From: an uncultured Aquimarina sp.
GTDB taxonomy: Bacteria > Bacteroidota > Bacteroidia > Flavobacteriales > Flavobacteriaceae
Assembly (NCBI GenBank): GCA_947495425.1
Contig: CANLYR010000020.1
Span: 1 to 64,000 of the forward strand
Direction of reading: 5' to 3'
Length of the DNA stretch: 64,000 nucleotides
The notes under the pieces were generated by a model, which saw only the letters and a program-made list of their open reading frames with translations, was not told where the DNA came from and did no database searches. Numbering within the stretch: the first letter of the stretch is position 1; the number at the start of each line of letters is the position of its first letter. Of the stretch, positions 61,612 through 64,000 are shown in pieces. The translations under genes were made by a program, and so were the position numbers.

Positions 61612-61665
61612 GGAGTCTATTTCAATCGAACAATTTTGATAAAAAAAGTTTTTGAAATAGACTCC
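61612..61665. repeat. 14-bp-stem inverted repeat between MACPF-like genes 1 and 2
   Basis: GGAGTCTATTTCAA (61612-61625) pairs perfectly with TTGAAATAGACTCC (61652-61665). The loop is 26 nt and no T-run follows the stem. It may be a terminator or attenuator, or stabilise the upstream mRNA. The gene 2 start is 24 bases further on. Confidence 0.7.
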
Positions 61666-61688
61666 TATCGACATCAAAACAATGCATA

Positions 61689-62789
61689 ATGAAAAAATCA
61701 ATAATAGTACTAATGGCACTTATTAGTGCAGTTTTTTATTCCTGTGATAAAGAAGAAAGTGATAAAATATCACCAGAGAATGCCGAAAAATCGATAATTG
61801 TAGGTAACACTTTGTACAATACAGGTCATGGATATAGTATTTTAAGAGAAAGACCTTTTAACTTCGCTATAGACATCAATAGCTTTAGCGATACCGAGGT
61901 TTCAGATTTTCCTGAAATTATAGATGTAGATATACAAGTCATTAAAACCAATGAAGATTTAAATGAATTTATAACATCTTCTTTGAGTGGGCAAGTTAAT
62001 AACGATGATGTTTATCAAATCAGAACCAACATCGAGGATAGATTAACCCTAAACGAGGATCATGTAAGCGTGATCGCTCGTATAAGTATTGATCGTTTTA
62101 AATATCAATTAGAACCCAATGGGGCACTAGTTTTTACTGACAGGGCAAAAGACCTGATTAACACAAACCAGATAGATAGGTTCATAAGAAGATATGGTTC
62201 AAGATACATTAAAACGGCCATATTAGGGGGAGATATTTATTATATATATAGCTATGATATTTCTGTTTTTGATAATGAAAGAAGAGCAGTTTTTGAAAAG
62301 AACATAAAACTTAATGCAGAAAATACTTATGGTGTTTCGACTGCTACAATTAGTAATGAAGTAAGAGAAGAAATTATAAGTTCTACTATTTCATATGAAG
62401 GAATATCAACAATTTCGGGATACTTGCCTTCTACCGTATCTAATACCAATTCAATTCAAGAAGAGCTACGACGAGTATTAACATACCTTACCGAAAACCC
62501 TACATTGAGTGCAGTTAGAAGTATGACATTTGAGTCATATTCTAAGATTCAAAATCTACAAGAATTTGAAGATGCTTTCCTGGAAGAAAATAAGTGCTAT
62601 GATGACTTTGAAAAATGGAAAACTATTCGGGGTCGTGTACTATATGTATACAATAATACTATAGACGAAATAGTAAAACTCGAGGCAGAATCTGCGTTAA
62701 CCGAAATCAATCAGCAAATAGCTAACTCTTTACAATGTGCCAATTCGGTAACACCTGCTGAAAATTTGTACTCGGATATCACCTTATAA
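61689..62789 (+). CDS. MACPF-like lipoprotein 2
   Basis: A 366-residue lipoprotein with lipobox FYSC near residue 19. The MACPF signature is YGSRYIKTAILGG from Tyr169, then DIYYIYSYD. It shares with gene 1 the N-terminal GHGYSILRERPFNFAIDIN element and the HVSVIARISI strand before the signature. Its C-terminal about 70 residues (LQEFEDAFLEENKCYDDF and onwards) are longer than in gene 1 and contain two Cys. Sequences have diverged strongly, so this is an old paralogue, not a recent copy. Confidence 0.7.
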   Translation: MKKSIIVLMALISAVFYSCDKEESDKISPENAEKSIIVGNTLYNTGHGYSILRERPFNFAIDINSFSDTEVSDFPEIIDVDIQVIKTNEDLNEFITSSLSGQVNNDDVYQIRTNIEDRLTLNEDHVSVIARISIDRFKYQLEPNGALVFTDRAKDLINTNQIDRFIRRYGSRYIKTAILGGDIYYIYSYDISVFDNERRAVFEKNIKLNAENTYGVSTATISNEVREEIISSTISYEGISTISGYLPSTVSNTNSIQEELRRVLTYLTENPTLSAVRSMTFESYSKIQNLQEFEDAFLEENKCYDDFEKWKTIRGRVLYVYNNTIDEIVKLEAESALTEINQQIANSLQCANSVTPAENLYSDITL

Positions 62790-62858
62790 ACAAAACATAT
62801 GATCATTGGATTCTAAGATTTTTGTTGAATTCGGTGACCATGATAAAATATAGAAACA

Positions 62859-64000
62859 ATGAAAAAAACACTAACCGCATTAGCTATTATAGGAAGTATT
62901 TTTTATTCCTGTAACACCGATGATGCTATACAAGATAGCATAGAAACAGGCGTAAGTAAATCAGAAATAACGATTAACCAAAAAAGCGCCAACGTAAATA
63001 ATGAATCTATCGTAAAAAATGGAAAAACATATTTCTCGGGATTTGGATATGATCCAACTTCAGATATTTGTTATGATTTGCCATTTAGTGATTCTGATGC
63101 GATGCAGCCTACTACCTACATTAATCAACCTTTGGTTAAGACCATCGAAATTATTAAGACACATAAGCAATTAGAAAGTTATGTAAGAAGAAGCAGAAGA
63201 TCTGATGCCTACGTATACGCTCTCGAAAATGGAGGAGAAGTGGATGAACTGGCAAAAAGGATTAGGTTTTCAGAAAATACCGTCACCGTTGCTGCCAGAA
63301 TAAGTGTGAAACGCTATAAGTACTTGGCAAGTGGTTTCCCATTTTTAGTACCAGATGCATATACAATGCTAGATCAGGGAAGAATCACTGAATTTGTTAA
63401 TAAATATGGAGCTATGTATGTTGATTCTCAGACTTTGGGAGGTGATGTTTACTATTTATATACATTCTCTGACGCTAGTTTTAATTCTTCAACAATAACC
63501 GAGTTTGAAAATCAAATTAAGGCCAGTATAGACAGATTGTTCGATCAAGAAAACGGAACCTATATTTCTCCAAGCGATCAAACGCGAATTGCCAATGCTT
63601 TAAGAAGTACAGGAAGCTATACTTCGGTAGCTGGATTCACACCAATTAATGAAGTGCAAACTGTATCGCAGTTCGAGTCAGAGTCTGCCAGATTTATGGA
63701 TTATCTAAATGACAATCCTACAAACGCCAAAACCATAAGTTTAAATCTGAAGAGGTATTTCTCTCTTTCGGGTAACCAAAGTGTGCAACAGGCGCTCGAT
63801 ACTGCTTTTTTCAATCGTACACAGTGCTTTATTGATGCTATGGAATGGGTTTTTCTAAGAGGTGATTTAAGGTTTATTGCAGAAAACACCACAGATGATT
63901 CCTTAAGAGCAGATGCCAATAATGCTATCACTCAAGTACAGACATATATTGAAAATTCTATGAATTGTACAAGCTCTAGTGCTCCTCTAGGAAATGAATA
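62859..64000 (+). CDS. MACPF-like lipoprotein 3 (runs to the window edge)
   Basis: Opens at ATG 62859 and stays open to the last base (380 codons plus TA, so the stop may be the next base). Lipoprotein signal MKKTLTALAIIGSIFYSC. The MACPF signature is YGAMYVDSQTLGG from Tyr183, then DVYYLYTF. The start of the mature part (FGYDPTSDICYDLPFSD) and the strand TVTVAARISV parallel genes 1 and 2. The C-terminal part has FLRGDLRFIAENTTDDS, similar in place to IRGRVLYVYNNT in gene 2, so genes 2 and 3 are closer to each other. The C-terminus may be complete or just truncated. Confidence 0.7.
   Translation, partial: MKKTLTALAIIGSIFYSCNTDDAIQDSIETGVSKSEITINQKSANVNNESIVKNGKTYFSGFGYDPTSDICYDLPFSDSDAMQPTTYINQPLVKTIEIIKTHKQLESYVRRSRRSDAYVYALENGGEVDELAKRIRFSENTVTVAARISVKRYKYLASGFPFLVPDAYTMLDQGRITEFVNKYGAMYVDSQTLGGDVYYLYTFSDASFNSSTITEFENQIKASIDRLFDQENGTYISPSDQTRIANALRSTGSYTSVAGFTPINEVQTVSQFESESARFMDYLNDNPTNAKTISLNLKRYFSLSGNQSVQQALDTAFFNRTQCFIDAMEWVFLRGDLRFIAENTTDDSLRADANNAITQVQTYIENSMNCTSSSAPLGNE

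Noticed and set aside
1-64000. CRISPR arrays, rRNA, tRNA, insertion sequences with transposase, prophage genes
   Set aside because: Looked for in reading the whole window; no regular spaced repeats, no transposase or phage structural motifs and no tRNA-like cloverleaf were recognised. The S24 repressor was considered as a phage CI but has no phage genes around it.

Overview
The window looks like chromosomal DNA of a marine member of the Flavobacteriaceae (Bacteroidota), possibly close to Aquimarina. The base composition is low in G+C, many lipoproteins have a typical Bacteroidota lipobox, and one protein has a type IX secretion (T9SS) sorting tail. TAnnTTTG-type -7 promoter boxes occur, and lineage-typical families are present (DUF5686, the 2TM domain, TPR-linked histidine kinases). 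The genus is inference only.

Layout. 1-2.3 kb is an accessory stretch with a truncated-looking Imm11-like gene, a frameshifted DUF427 gene and small unknown genes. 2.3-3.8 kb holds an exonuclease/GIY-YIG nuclease. 3.9-7.3 kb is a molybdate uptake operon on the minus strand (NTF2-like, modA, TOBE protein, modB, modC). 7.5-11.2 kb has a small protein, a pentapeptide-repeat membrane protein, a methyltransferase, a nitroreductase and an Ala/Glu-rich lipoprotein. 11.3-14.7 kb is a putative DNA-repair locus: DUF559 nuclease, radical SAM protein and TIGR03915 protein, divergent from an S24/XRE repressor. 14.7-18.7 kb has an App1-like phosphatase, a membrane pyrophosphatase and a soluble pyrophosphatase.

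19.2-25.7 kb is one large NRPS: FAAL, ACP, C, A (serine-like code), PCP and an acyl-ACP-reductase-like release domain. It is followed by three decayed partner genes (dehydratase, type II thioesterase, phosphopantetheinyl transferase). 27.6-38.8 kb is mostly housekeeping: a TPR/LuxR regulator, a DUF5686 protein, pdhB, etfBA, a bifunctional nuclease, a nucleoside permease, thyA and a TonB-like protein. 38.9-41.4 kb is an ergothioneine operon (egtB, egtD, DUF427). 41.6-49.2 kb has a lectin lipoprotein, a DUF6624 protein, a T9SS protein with ricin repeats, a class V aminotransferase, a membrane-anchored DHFR and fabD.

49.4-57.8 kb is a block of signalling genes: a LuxR regulator with a degenerate receiver, a sigma-54 response regulator, two TPR histidine kinases and a LytTR response regulator. 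58.0-64.0 kb is a run of cell-envelope lipoproteins: a Cys-rich lipoprotein, a lipoprotein subtilase, and three tandem divergent paralogues that each carry a MACPF-like signature (YGxx[FY]-x6-GG). The third runs into the window end.

Three observations stand out. The first is the MACPF-like lipoprotein array. The second is a set of near-identical GGAATAATTCC palindromes placed both at the S24-repressor/repair locus and in front of the exonuclease/GIY-YIG gene about 11 kb away, suggesting a small damage-type regulon. The third is a different palindrome, ATGAGTA-n4-TACTCAT, found in front of the lectin lipoprotein, a second lipoprotein and the TPR kinase/LytTR system. Functions are inferred from motifs read by eye; no searches were run.
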